59,327 nucleotides of DNA from Deltaproteobacteria bacterium (GCA_029938605.1 JAOZUO010000029.1:1-59327); one strand, 5' to 3'; shown: positions 50,930 through 59,327, numbered from the stretch's first letter. Notes: generated by a model from the sequence alone, not told the origin. Numbers and translations are program-made.

Positions 50930-53356
50930 CTAGCGCAACACCCGGATGGCGAGGGGATCCAGGGCTTGGGCGAGGTGCGCGTCGGGTACGGGGTCGGTGC
51001 CCAGGCGGATGTGCGTGTGGGCGGCGGCGGCCAGGGCGCGGTGGTCCGGTAGGTCGGGGTCGTAGCGGGGCAGGCCCAGGCGGCTGACCACGGCGCGGCT
51101 GAGACCCCGCTTGGAACCAGAGGAGCGGCTGGCCAGGAAGGCGCGCACGGGGCTGCTGTTGAGGAGACCCGCCAGGAAGCACGCCTCGTCGTGGCTGGGC
51201 AGGGGGACGAGGTAGCAGGAGCTGTCGGGGAGGGGTCGAAGCGAGCCCAGCAACGGGTCGGGGACCTCATCCACCACCGCGAACCAGGGGCGCAGGGCCA
51301 TGCCGCACCAGACCACCAGGCTGGGCGCCCAGTTGTAGGGCCCCACGGCAAAGACCCTGAAAAAGGGCGGGTTCTGGAACACCTTGGATTTGCGGGTCGC
51401 CAGGGTCGGTCGCATGATCTCGAGGTAGGCCAGGGTAGCCGGCGCGCTCGCTGCCAGGTCGCCCCGGGTGGCCGGCCCCTGGGCAGTAGCCGGCACCAGG
51501 GCGTGAGCCCAACCCGTCAGGGCGAGGGGGCGGATGTGACGACTCTGCAACAGCGGACGCAAATAGGTGCGCTCCAGGCTGCCGGTCCACTTCGGGGCTC
51601 GGATGCGCCGGGCCGTCTCGGGACGGTTGCGCACAGTCACCCGCCGAGCGCCGTCGGCGGCAAGCAGCTCCACCAGGAAGACGCCGTTGCAGTCGTGTTT
51701 GAGCCCGTGTCGGATGTCGTAGGGAAATTCCCCGGCCAGCGAGGCCGAGCGGGTCCGGGCCGCGGAGCTCAGCGCCCAGGGCCCCTGTGCCGACGCATGG
51801 GCGCCGGCCCTCACGCGGGTGTAGTCCGCCTGGGTGACTACGCGCAGGACGCCGTCGCGTCCGCGCTCCCACCGCTCGCTGGGGAGGGTGTCGCCCATGA
51901 CACGGTCTCGGACCAGAATCAGAAGGGCCGGCTCCACGGCCGCCGCGAAGGGGTTCGCCCGCCGCAGATCGCACAGTTGCACCACGGCAAATGGCACCGC
52001 TCCCTTGGCCCCTTTACGTCGCACCACCTCGAACCGGCGGAAGGTCCGGGCGCTCTCATTGGTGAGCAGGTTGAGCTTGAGCAAAAAGGCCAGTCTTCCG
52101 CCCCGAACCAGGAGACGCTCCAGCACCACCAGCGTGAACACTGCGCTGAGGTCGTCATTCCCGCCGCCGAGCCGGGCCTCGAACCCCCGCAGCTCGAAGA
52201 GGTCGTATTCCTTGAGCAATCCCAGTGCCAACCGCTGTTTGTACCCTGCGGGCAGAGCGTCCCAGGCCACCCAGGGGGGATTGCCCACCAACACCTGGAC
52301 ACGATCCAGGGGCGCGTCCGCGCATCCCTCGGCCCCGCCGAGAACCAGCCCGGTGACGCTCTCCCGCAGGTCGCACAACACATCCCCGGCCAGGACCCGC
52401 GCCGCACCCAGGACCCGGTCCAAAATCTCGGTCTTGGTCCCGGTCCCGGCCTTGGTCTTGGTCTTGGTCCCGGCCTCGGTCTTGGCCTTGGTCTTGGTCC
52501 CGGCCTCAATCTTGGGTTTGACCTTCCACTGCGGGCCGGCCAGGTCTACGGCCGCCCTGATCAGGCCCAGGCGCGCGACGCAGGCCACTAGAGGCGAGGC
52601 CTCCACCCCCGTGATCTCCGCCAACAATGGCCACACCCGATCTCCGCGGGGCTTCCCGGCGGCGAGCCACTTCCACCGGAGGGTCTCGAGCAGAAAGACC
52701 CCCGTGCCGCACGCCGGATCCATCACGGTGAGCGAAGCGTCTCGAACCACTGCGTCTGGGCCCGCTGCGTCCAGCGCCCGACGCACCACCTCTCGGGCCG
52801 TCGGGCCCGGTGTGTAGTGGATACCCAGATCGTGCCGCACCACTGCGGGCAACAACCCCGTGAGCCGTGCCTGAGCCACGTCCTCGAAGGGCTCCGGACA
52901 TGGGGCCCGGTCATCGTCGGCCAGGGCGACAGCCAGCCCTTCGCAGACGTCCGTAGGCGCGTCCCCCAGCCAGGCCATCAGCTCCCGGGGCACCAAGCGC
53001 GCGAAGCTGTGGGCCACGTCCCCTTCCGCGCTCCCGAAGACCCCGCGGAGCCCCATCGCCAGGTCCGGGCCGGTCCGAGCCCGGCCGGACGGCGGGGAGC
53101 CCAACCTATGCAGCAAGGGCAACAGCTCGCGCAGGACCACCGACAGCTCGGCGCAGTAGAGGCGGCACGACACCGGCAGGTCCGCACCCCAACCCAGGTC
53201 TACGTCCCGATCCCGGGCGGTCAGGGTGGCCTCGTCAGCCCCTCGGTACTGCGCCAGATGGGTGGCGTATCGCTCGGCTGCCTCATGGGCTGGGCCGGCC
53301 TCGGAAACGGCCCGGGCGAGGGACTGAACCAGGATCAATCCGGGGGAATTCACCAT
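50930..53356 (-). CDS. N6-adenine DNA methyltransferase (solitary, type IIG-like architecture)
   Basis: An 808-aa protein. It has AdoMet motif I (VMDPACGTGVFLLETL), later motif IV (VLVGNPPWVAWD), and a C-terminal half that looks like a TaqI-type specificity domain (KSKVFQNPPFFRVFAVGPYNWAP, SYLVPLPSHDEACFLAGLLNS). Between motif I and IV sits a low-complexity Lys/Thr/Glu-Ala-Gly insert (52437-52530) encoded by 6-bp-based repeats. I see no clear nuclease motif in the first 180 residues, and no restriction gene is nearby. It may be an orphan methyltransferase or part of a defence system whose other parts are elsewhere. Start ATG 53356. Confidence 0.8.
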   Translation of the reverse strand: MVNSPGLILVQSLARAVSEAGPAHEAAERYATHLAQYRGADEATLTARDRDVDLGWGADLPVSCRLYCAELSVVLRELLPLLHRLGSPPSGRARTGPDLAMGLRGVFGSAEGDVAHSFARLVPRELMAWLGDAPTDVCEGLAVALADDDRAPCPEPFEDVAQARLTGLLPAVVRHDLGIHYTPGPTAREVVRRALDAAGPDAVVRDASLTVMDPACGTGVFLLETLRWKWLAAGKPRGDRVWPLLAEITGVEASPLVACVARLGLIRAAVDLAGPQWKVKPKIEAGTKTKAKTEAGTKTKTKAGTGTKTEILDRVLGAARVLAGDVLCDLRESVTGLVLGGAEGCADAPLDRVQVLVGNPPWVAWDALPAGYKQRLALGLLKEYDLFELRGFEARLGGGNDDLSAVFTLVVLERLLVRGGRLAFLLKLNLLTNESARTFRRFEVVRRKGAKGAVPFAVVQLCDLRRANPFAAAVEPALLILVRDRVMGDTLPSERWERGRDGVLRVVTQADYTRVRAGAHASAQGPWALSSAARTRSASLAGEFPYDIRHGLKHDCNGVFLVELLAADGARRVTVRNRPETARRIRAPKWTGSLERTYLRPLLQSRHIRPLALTGWAHALVPATAQGPATRGDLAASAPATLAYLEIMRPTLATRKSKVFQNPPFFRVFAVGPYNWAPSLVVWCGMALRPWFAVVDEVPDPLLGSLRPLPDSSCYLVPLPSHDEACFLAGLLNSSPVRAFLASRSSGSKRGLSRAVVSRLGLPRYDPDLPDHRALAAAAHTHIRLGTDPVPDAHLAQALDPLAIRVLR

Positions 53357-53384
53357 TACCCGTTACGTCTCAACAATCACGTTA

Positions 53385-53399
53385 GGAGGCTACGCCTCC
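53385..53399 (-). terminator. short hairpin after nikR
   Basis: GGAGGC-TAC-GCCTCC between nikR and the methyltransferase start. There is no T run, so terminator function is uncertain. Confidence 0.3.
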
Positions 53400-53822
53400 T
53401 TATGTGAGATCCCGACCGGTGGTGGCGGGTACCACCTTGCCGAATTTCACACCCCGCACCGCCACGAGCTGCTCGGCCATGGCGAGGATCTTCTGGGCGA
53501 CGCCGCGCAGGATCAACACCTCCAGGCAGTTGTGGTGATCCATATGGATGTGCAGGGCCGAGATCACGGTGTGGGGATCCTGGTGCTGAATGGAGGCGAG
53601 CCGCTTGGACAGATCCATACTGTCGTGCTCATACACCAGCGTCACCACCGCGATCTGCTCTTCGCTGCTGTCCCCTGACGAAGACCACTGCCGAGCCACG
53701 AGCTGCTCGCGGATCAAATCCCGCAAGGCTTCGGAGCGGTTGGTATACCCCCGCGCGGTGATGTCCACGTCGAACTGCTTGAGCAGGGTGTCCTCCAACG
53801 ATACGCCAATCCTTTGCAGCAC
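53400..53822 (-). CDS. nikR: nickel-responsive transcriptional regulator NikR
   Basis: A 140-aa NikR. The N-terminal ribbon-helix-helix (LQRIGVSLEDTLLKQFDVDITARGYTNRSEALRDLIRE) binds DNA. The C-terminal ACT-like metal domain carries the nickel ligands H80, H91, H93 and C99 in the same spacing as E. coli H76, H87, H89 and C95. It represses nickel uptake genes when nickel is present. The GTG start at 53822 has GGAGG six bases upstream. No nickel transporter or hydrogenase genes lie adjacent, so its targets are elsewhere or it is part of a stand-alone unit. The palindrome at 53844-53870 upstream may be its operator. Confidence 0.92.
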   Translation of the reverse strand: MLQRIGVSLEDTLLKQFDVDITARGYTNRSEALRDLIREQLVARQWSSSGDSSEEQIAVVTLVYEHDSMDLSKRLASIQHQDPHTVISALHIHMDHHNCLEVLILRGVAQKILAMAEQLVAVRGVKFGKVVPATTGRDLT

Positions 53823-53843
53823 CTTGAGCCTCCAGTATTCAGT

Positions 53844-53870
53844 ACCTTAGCTCGTGGTATACTCTAAGGT
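53844..53870. promoter_or_regulatory. candidate NikR operator (inverted repeat)
   Basis: ACCTTAG-N13-CTAAGGT, a perfect 7-bp inverted repeat about 22 bases upstream of the nikR start. Its total length is similar to that of known NikR operators, though the sequence differs from the E. coli GTATGA site. It overlaps a possible -10 element (TATACT). Confidence 0.45.
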
Positions 53871-54103
53871 GGGAAGCCGTCGCAATCGGAAACACCCCAT
53901 AGCCACACGAGGTGCGCCCGCGGGACCCGAGGGATTAGTTAGGACAGCGGATCCAAAATTCCGTCTTACCTGAAAAAATAGGCTTGTCAGAAAAACTGTT
54001 CCCGCCACCAAGTTGGATGATCTATGATGAGCGAGTAAAGTCGCGTCCAGGGCAGACCCCCAGTATTCGGGGGAATGGATGTGGCGGTGACCTAAGGAAA
54101 CAA

Positions 54104-55972
54104 ATGATATTCAGAACAGTTAGTCCACGTCCGTCCCGGCTCGCCCTTCCCTTGATCGCCCTACTCCTCACCGCCTGCAACACCACTGTGGACACCGCAG
54201 ACGGTCTAAAGACCACCGTCCAGCCCATCAACGACGGTCAGCTCGAGACCGGGCAGGACAGTGTGGTTTACCTCCACCACCTGTATGAAGGGGTCGCCTG
54301 CACGGGAACAATCATCGGCCAGCGCGTGGTTCTGACCGCCAAGCACTGCGTGCGCGCCAACGAGGGCGCGGGCCCCGGGGAGTTCTCCGCCGCGGGCTGG
54401 ACTGTAAATATCGGGCCCAGAGAGAACCAATTCACTACCCAGTACGGCGTGGAGGAGGTTCGCTACACGGACGGGCCCGTGGTGGACGACAATGACATCG
54501 CCGTGCTCATCATCGCCGGGGTGATGACCCAACCGCCCTACCCCATCGCCGCCCCCCTCACCGGCGGCTTCGTGGGCGACAGCATCTACCTCATCGGCTA
54601 CGGCCTGAACAGTTGCTACAACGCCAGCAGCGGCACCAAGTATCGCACCACGGACCAGGTGGTTCAGTTCAACATGAACAACAGCTTCATCACCCAGGGC
54701 CAGGGCGTGAACCAAGGCGACTCCGGAGGACCCGTTTTCAACACCAACTACGAGGTCGTGGGAGTGATCTCCGCCATGGGTGAATGTACCGAGGGCCTCT
54801 CGTTCTGCACCCGGGTGGACCACTTCCAGTCCCTCATCCAGACCGCCTTAGAGGACACCGGGGGCTGCTATCCCACGGGCGAGGAGATCTGCGGGGACGG
54901 CGTGGACAACGACTGCATCAACGGCATCGACGACGGCTGCGCCTCCGCGGGAGAGCCGTGTGCCATCAACGACGACTGCTCCACCGGCTGGTGCGTGAAC
55001 CTCGGCTTTGGCCTCGTCTGCGCCCAGGGTTGCGACTCTGAATTCCCCCAGTCCGCCTGCCCGGCGGGCTCCTACTGCTCGGAGCTCTCCTGCGGCGTGG
55101 GTGTATGCCAGCCCGGAACCATCGGCCTCGGCCTCTTCGGCAACCTATGCGACGCAGACACCCAATGCGCGAGCCTCTACTGCCGCCCCGCTCAGAACGG
55201 CAACTCCTACTGCTCAGTCCCCTGCGAGCCGAACCAGGGCCAGTGCCTGCCCGCCGAGGTGTGCACCCCCCTGTCCGGCGGCTGCGGCGCCTGCCAGAGC
55301 TCCGCCCTGTTCACCAGCCCGCGGGGCTTGGGTGAGCTCTGCGCATCCAATACCGAATGTCTGGGCGGCCTGTGCATGGACGACGTCGGGATCCGGTACT
55401 GCACCTACGCCTGCACCTTCGATCCCGACTGCCCCCAGGGTTTTCACTGCCGCATGGGCTACTGCATGCGCGGCGACCCCGGGACCGATGGCGATCCCTG
55501 CGTCAACAACGACGACTGCGTGGCCCCGACCACCTGCTACTCCGACGGCCAGTGGGCCTACTGCACGCAGATGGGCTGCGAGGGGGGCGGGATCTGCCCA
55601 TCGAACATGATCTGCACCATGGTTGGGCAGACCGGCGTTTGCACTCTGACCAGCGCGCCCGTGGGCGAGCCCTGCGCCAGCGGCCTGGACTGTCTATCCG
55701 GCGCCTGCGTGCCCTTCGATGGCGACCCCTTCTGCACCTTGAACTGCGGTCGCGACATCCCGTGCCCCAGCGGCACATTTTGCACAGTCTCCGACACCGG
55801 CGCCCAAGCCTGCGCCCCCAACTCCACGCCGCCAGAGATCATCGACCCCGGTGGCGGCGGCAGCAAAGGTGGCTGCAACGCCGGCGGTGCCGGTCGCGGC
55901 GCGACCACGGGATTGATGGGCCTGGTGTGGCTGCTGTTGCTCGGCTTGAGACGCCGCCGAAATCCATCGTAA
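54104..55972 (+). CDS. secreted trypsin-like serine protease with MYXO-CTERM tail (copy 1)
   Basis: A 622-aa protein with a signal peptide and lipobox-like LLLTAC. The trypsin-like domain (about 30-250) carries the catalytic His in VVLTAKHCV, Asp in DDNDIAVLII and Ser in GVNQGDSGGPVF. A segment CGDGVDNDCINGIDDGC follows, then about seven Cys-rich repeats (CAINDDCSTGWCVN.., CNADTQCASLYCR..). It ends with a Gly-rich linker, a hydrophobic helix (GLMGLVWLLLLGL) and RRRR, a MYXO-CTERM sorting signal. Probably processed at the cell surface or exported. Start ATG 54104 with AAGGAAACAA upstream; the frame extends 40 codons further upstream without features. Confidence 0.85.
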   Translation: MIFRTVSPRPSRLALPLIALLLTACNTTVDTADGLKTTVQPINDGQLETGQDSVVYLHHLYEGVACTGTIIGQRVVLTAKHCVRANEGAGPGEFSAAGWTVNIGPRENQFTTQYGVEEVRYTDGPVVDDNDIAVLIIAGVMTQPPYPIAAPLTGGFVGDSIYLIGYGLNSCYNASSGTKYRTTDQVVQFNMNNSFITQGQGVNQGDSGGPVFNTNYEVVGVISAMGECTEGLSFCTRVDHFQSLIQTALEDTGGCYPTGEEICGDGVDNDCINGIDDGCASAGEPCAINDDCSTGWCVNLGFGLVCAQGCDSEFPQSACPAGSYCSELSCGVGVCQPGTIGLGLFGNLCDADTQCASLYCRPAQNGNSYCSVPCEPNQGQCLPAEVCTPLSGGCGACQSSALFTSPRGLGELCASNTECLGGLCMDDVGIRYCTYACTFDPDCPQGFHCRMGYCMRGDPGTDGDPCVNNDDCVAPTTCYSDGQWAYCTQMGCEGGGICPSNMICTMVGQTGVCTLTSAPVGEPCASGLDCLSGACVPFDGDPFCTLNCGRDIPCPSGTFCTVSDTGAQACAPNSTPPEIIDPGGGGSKGGCNAGGAGRGATTGLMGLVWLLLLGLRRRRNPS

Positions 55973-56021
55973 TGCTCCCCGTAGAGTGCTTCGCCTTTTG
56001 TAGATTTAGTCAGGAGACACA

Positions 56022-57881
56022 ATGATCCCCCAGCTCCCCGCCAGACCCAACGCACAACTCCTCTTCGCCGGATTCGCCGTGGCCCTCGTAGCATGCACTG
56101 GCGCCCCTGGGCAGGATCTGCAGCTCGAAACGCATCAGCAACCGATCAACGACGGCATTGTCGAGCCCGGGGAGCCGGGTGTGGTGATGGTGTTTCACCA
56201 GTCTGGAAGCATGTGCACCGGCACGGTCATCGGTCGCCGGGTGGTGCTCACGGCCAAACACTGCGTACTGCGCGACACCGGCGCCCTGCTGTCGAGCTGG
56301 GGATTCCAGATCTCCGTGGGGCCCAGCATGTTCGCGATCTCCCACTCCTACGCGGTGGTGGAGGTGCGTACCACCGAAGGCGTCAACATGGAAAACAGCG
56401 ACGTCGCCGTGCTGATTTTGTCCACCGACGCCCTGGAGACGCCGTACCCCTATATGGTCGAGATACCTCCGGAAATCGCCGACCGGGAAGTGTTGCTCAT
56501 CGGCTACGGAGTGGATCATTGCCCAGGCGACACCTCCGGCACCAAACACCGCACCACCGACACCATCATCGACTGGGTCTCGGCAAACGACTTTCTCACC
56601 ATGGGACGGGGAGCCAACCAGGGGGACTCCGGTGGGCCGGTCTTCGACCCGGACACCATGTACGTCATGGGGGTCATGTCCCGAGCCGACTACGTGAACT
56701 GCGACGGCTCTACCGTAGTGGCGTCGGTGGCCCCATGGAAGGACCTCATCAACCAGGCCCTCACCGACACCGGAGACTGCGCGCCCACCACCATGAGGGA
56801 TATCTGTAACGACAATATCGACAACGACTGCAACGGCGTGGCGGACGACGGTTGCAACCCGGCAGGCGCGAGCTGCGTAGACGATTCGGACTGTGCGAGC
56901 CGCTTTTGTCGGGACCTGGGAGCCGGGTTCATCTGCACCGATCCCTGCACTCCGAGCGGCGACGACACCTGCCCGGTGGGCTCGGTCTGCATCTATCTGG
57001 GCTGCACCGAAGGAGCCTGTACGCCGGGCTCGCCAGGCACCAAGCAGGTGGGCGAAGCCTGTGGGGGCCACCTGGAATGCGAGAACCTGCTATGTGCCAA
57101 TCCGGGCACCGGCACCGCCATCTGCATGGCCCCCTGTCAGCTGGCCCTCGGCCAGTGCCTGGCCACCGAGGCGTGCGTCCCCCTCGAAGTGGGTGGGGAC
57201 TGCGGCGGCTGCATCCCCGACACCCTGCACGCCGGCCCATGGCACCTGGGAGAGCGCTGTGAGCTGAACACTGACTGTATTGGCGGCAACTGCCTGAATG
57301 ACGGCGGGCTCAACTACTGCACCCAAGCCTGCGACGCGGACCAGCTCCCTTGCCCCGACGGCTTTCACTGTCGAGAGAACCAGTGCGTCCGAGGAACCCT
57401 GGGACAACTTGCCGACCCGTGCCTCACCGACGAAGACTGCGGCACATCCTTTGCCTGCTACGGCAGCGACTCAGTGAACCAGACGCCCGGCTATTGCACC
57501 GTCATCTGCACGGCCGGCGAGCCCTGTCCCACCGGCACCGAATGCCAGGGCAACGCCTGCGTGCCCTACTCCGGACCCATGGGCCACGCCTGCGACGTCG
57601 GGACGGACTGCTTCTCCCAGGGCTGCTTCTCCTTCGCCGAAGAGTACAGCTGCACCGCCATCTGCGACCGGCGGGAGCCCTGCCCTCCCCTGCTGGCCTG
57701 CGTAGTCTCCGACAACGGCATGACCCTCTGCCAGCCCCACGGCGATCCCTTGACGGAGGGGAAAATCGATCCTCCCGAGCCCACGCCCAAGGATAAGTGC
57801 TCCACAGGCACAGCTGGAGGCCTCGGCCTACCGCTGGTGCTAATGCTGCTGTTCGTGCTGATCCGCCGCCGCCGAGAGTAA
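56022..57881 (+). CDS. secreted trypsin-like serine protease with MYXO-CTERM tail (copy 2)
   Basis: A 619-aa paralogue of the previous gene with the same domain order. Catalytic residues are His in VVLTAKHCVLR, Asp in MENSDVAVLIL and Ser in ANQGDSGGPVFD. Cys-rich repeats follow (CNDNIDNDCNGVADDGC; CVDDSDCASRFCRDLG; CTPGSPGTKQVGEACGGHLEC; and others). The end is GGLGLPLVLMLLFVLIRRRRE, the MYXO-CTERM form. GGAGACACA lies before the ATG. The gene follows copy 1 after 49 bases and is a tandem duplicate. Confidence 0.85.
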   Translation: MIPQLPARPNAQLLFAGFAVALVACTGAPGQDLQLETHQQPINDGIVEPGEPGVVMVFHQSGSMCTGTVIGRRVVLTAKHCVLRDTGALLSSWGFQISVGPSMFAISHSYAVVEVRTTEGVNMENSDVAVLILSTDALETPYPYMVEIPPEIADREVLLIGYGVDHCPGDTSGTKHRTTDTIIDWVSANDFLTMGRGANQGDSGGPVFDPDTMYVMGVMSRADYVNCDGSTVVASVAPWKDLINQALTDTGDCAPTTMRDICNDNIDNDCNGVADDGCNPAGASCVDDSDCASRFCRDLGAGFICTDPCTPSGDDTCPVGSVCIYLGCTEGACTPGSPGTKQVGEACGGHLECENLLCANPGTGTAICMAPCQLALGQCLATEACVPLEVGGDCGGCIPDTLHAGPWHLGERCELNTDCIGGNCLNDGGLNYCTQACDADQLPCPDGFHCRENQCVRGTLGQLADPCLTDEDCGTSFACYGSDSVNQTPGYCTVICTAGEPCPTGTECQGNACVPYSGPMGHACDVGTDCFSQGCFSFAEEYSCTAICDRREPCPPLLACVVSDNGMTLCQPHGDPLTEGKIDPPEPTPKDKCSTGTAGGLGLPLVLMLLFVLIRRRRE

Positions 57882-57913
57882 GGTCCCTACGCTTCAGCAG
57901 CTTTGGGGTACCC

Positions 57914-58834
57914 CTACGGCAGGAAAATTGCCTGGGCGCCGTGGGTCCGGATCAACCCCTCCACGTGGGCGCGAATGAGCTCACGCCGCATTAGCAGCGC
58001 CCGCTGCTCCCGGCCGGTGAGGAAGGAGCCTCCGTAGCCCAGCGGGCGGCGCACCACGCGCGCAAGAGTCCGACCGTCGAGGCGCAGCATACGACGGTAG
58101 GTGACCCGCCGAACGCGCTGCATGACCTGAAGGCTCGCCCGATGGTAGGTGCGATCCAGGTTGGCAACCTTCCGAAAAGAGGCGCCGTTGTCGATCATCA
58201 ACAGTCGGTGGGTGGGCAGCGCCTCCAACAGGTTGCCGCCGGTAAAGCGATCCGGGTTATGAAACAGTAGATCCAACAACAGGATATCGGCCAGGGACCG
58301 CGCCCGGCGAAGGTGTTTTCGGGGGATCGTGGACCCGGCTCGAAGCCACTTGTGCCACCCGAGCTTCGTCTCCAGACCGGTCTCCCGGACCCGGGGCACG
58401 AAGTGGATGGCCGCCCCGAGCACATACCCCTTCGGGGTAACGATCAGCTCTTTGTCCATGCGCTTACGCAGCGCCCCGAACTTCGGGTGAGCCGTGGCCC
58501 GACGCAGCCCCTCCAGGGTCAGGGTCCGCTCGCAGGCCGGCGGCACCATGCTCACCCCCAGGTGGTTCGCCAGTCGATAGGCGGCGATTTCGGCCTTGTG
58601 ACGGGCGCTGGAACGGGTCTGGCTGGGCTTGAAGATGGCCTTGTGGCCCCCGGCGAAGCGGAGCATGAACTTGATGGACATGCCGCCGTAGGGGCTCACG
58701 TAGAGGCGCACAATGCGCCCGCGGCACAACCGCTGCTCCACCCGAACCGTCGCCGGGGACGGCACAGTGGACTGGATGGTGCCGCTGGCGAGCGGTTGGG
58801 TGAGCATCATCACAGTGAGTACAATCAAGTTCAT
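57914..58834 (-). CDS. secreted FAM20/HipA-like kinase-fold protein
   Basis: A 306-aa protein with a signal peptide (MNLIVLTVMMLTQPLASG). It contains parts typical of the FAM20/HipA/PI3-4-kinase-like superfamily: KAIFKPSQTRSSARHKAEIAAYRLANHLGVSMVPP (Lys/Glu nucleotide-binding region), LLLDLLFHNPDRFTGGNLLEA (catalytic Asp with N-x-D-R) and LLMIDNGASF (DxG-type metal site). The combination of this fold with secretion suggests an extracytoplasmic kinase or a pseudokinase. AGGAGG lies 13 bases before the ATG at 58834. Exact substrate unknown. Confidence 0.7.
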   Translation of the reverse strand: MNLIVLTVMMLTQPLASGTIQSTVPSPATVRVEQRLCRGRIVRLYVSPYGGMSIKFMLRFAGGHKAIFKPSQTRSSARHKAEIAAYRLANHLGVSMVPPACERTLTLEGLRRATAHPKFGALRKRMDKELIVTPKGYVLGAAIHFVPRVRETGLETKLGWHKWLRAGSTIPRKHLRRARSLADILLLDLLFHNPDRFTGGNLLEALPTHRLLMIDNGASFRKVANLDRTYHRASLQVMQRVRRVTYRRMLRLDGRTLARVVRRPLGYGGSFLTGREQRALLMRRELIRAHVEGLIRTHGAQAIFLP

Positions 58835-59327
58835 GGGACCGGCGAAGCCTCCTACCACCACCGAACCAAGCAGCTTCCATGCCAGCCTACCGCAGCCACC
58901 CCCCAAGCGCAAAAAAGCGCCCCGTATTCACAGACCCCGTCAAACCGCCGCCTCCCTACGCCCAAGCCCCTATGTCTACAGGGACACACCCCCGGTGGTC
59001 CCAGCGGCCAATGGTTCGCCGATTCAGCTGGGAGGTACCAAAGTAAATATCCCCCGGCAAAGCCGGGGGCATTACAATTGTGAGCCGCTCAAAGCGGCTT
59101 GGGGAGGCCGGATCAGCTCTCGTGCCTTTCGGGGTGCGCTTACTTCATTGACGGCCCACACGCTCAAGTATCGGAGAGAGAGCGAAGCTCGCGTGGAGGA
59201 GTTCACGGCAGCCGCTCTCTCAGCGTCCTGCTGGAGCGGCAGAGTGAAGCTCCTTCGCGCGGGCGAAGCGACCGCATCAACGGCGGAAACGACTCCCGGA
59301 AATGTCAAACGGTGAAGGCCTCCCCGG
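58835..59327. other. gene-free right edge with hairpins
   Basis: I see no convincing protein gene. The frames that are open here are not supported by any motif. Two hairpins are present at 59051-59099. Confidence 0.5.
59040..59327 (-). mobile_element. possible end of an IS200/IS605-type element
   Basis: The perfect hairpin CCCCCGGC-AAA-GCCGGGGG (59051-59069), adjacent AATTG/TTACAATT sequence, and a second hairpin AGCCGCT-CAA-AGCGGCT (59083-59099) are typical of the structured right ends of IS200/IS605 or tnpB elements. The element would extend out of the window on the right; no transposase sequence is seen. This is inference from structure only. Confidence 0.35.

Noticed and set aside
50930..53356. 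Complete restriction-modification system
   Set aside because: Only a methyltransferase is visible; neighbouring genes encode a lipoprotein and NikR, and no nuclease gene was found next to it.
58713..59315. Plus-strand frame at the right edge
   Set aside because: It overlaps the start of the secreted kinase-like gene on the other strand and the hairpin region, and encodes no known domain.

Overview
The window is high-GC bacterial DNA that looks like a Myxococcota (deltaproteobacterial) genome. Evidence: two secreted trypsin-like proteases end in MYXO-CTERM-type tails, several lipoproteins are built from Cys-rich myxobacterial repeats (CGDG..GE.CDDG), and there is a Hanks-type Ser/Thr kinase, sigma-54 regulators and many lipobox signal peptides. 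A cluster related to the anaerobe-specific orange-protein (ORP) operons of Desulfovibrio, plus a NikR nickel regulator, points to an anaerobic or microaerophilic member. No species can be named. I see no rRNA, tRNA, CRISPR array, phage genes or complete transposon.

Layout. (1) 1-4.2 kb is a disturbed accessory region: an 18-bp repeat at the left edge, an HNH nuclease, an array of three related hairpins, a broken sigma-54 activator pseudogene, and an AAA ATPase/nuclease gene with four operator-like repeats in alternating orientation in front of it. (2) 4.2-16.5 kb is the most interesting block. A sigma-54 promoter with TGAAAY half-sites drives a tight operon encoding a DUF5320-type Gly-rich protein, three NifX-family proteins, two MinD-like ATPases with ferredoxin inserts, an IscU/NifU-type scaffold, a hot-dog thioesterase, a DUF1847 protein and a DUF364/DUF4213 protein. 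A second sigma-54 promoter drives a GcvH-fold protein that lacks the lipoyl lysine and carries a duplicated Cys motif. A CPBP protease follows. Convergent to these lie genes for a PAS histidine kinase, its NtrC-type regulator and an archaemetzincin. I infer a sigma-54-controlled metal-cluster (metallocofactor) assembly system.

(3) 16.6-25.5 kb encodes envelope proteins (lipoproteins, beta-barrels, a phosphodiester glycosidase, a CAP-domain protein, a CBM9-like lipoprotein) and metabolic genes (mtnP, a PfkB kinase). (4) 25.6-33.2 kb encodes a 2-hydroxyacid dehydrogenase, a probable glycosyltransferase, an MFS/POT-like transporter, an alpha/beta hydrolase, a Ser/Thr kinase, a membrane protein and queC. 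(5) 33.2-50.8 kb alternates Cys-rich lipoproteins with housekeeping genes (topA, dprA, a LysM protein, a CpoB-like TPR protein, trxA). (6) 50.9-59.3 kb holds a solitary N6-adenine methyltransferase, nikR, two paralogous secreted proteases, a secreted kinase-like protein, and at the right edge hairpins resembling an IS200/IS605 end.

Short tandem repeats occur throughout. In coding sequence their periods are multiples of three (12, 15, 21, 72 bp), and most sit in linkers or at protein ends. Intergenic repeats include periods of 22 bp.
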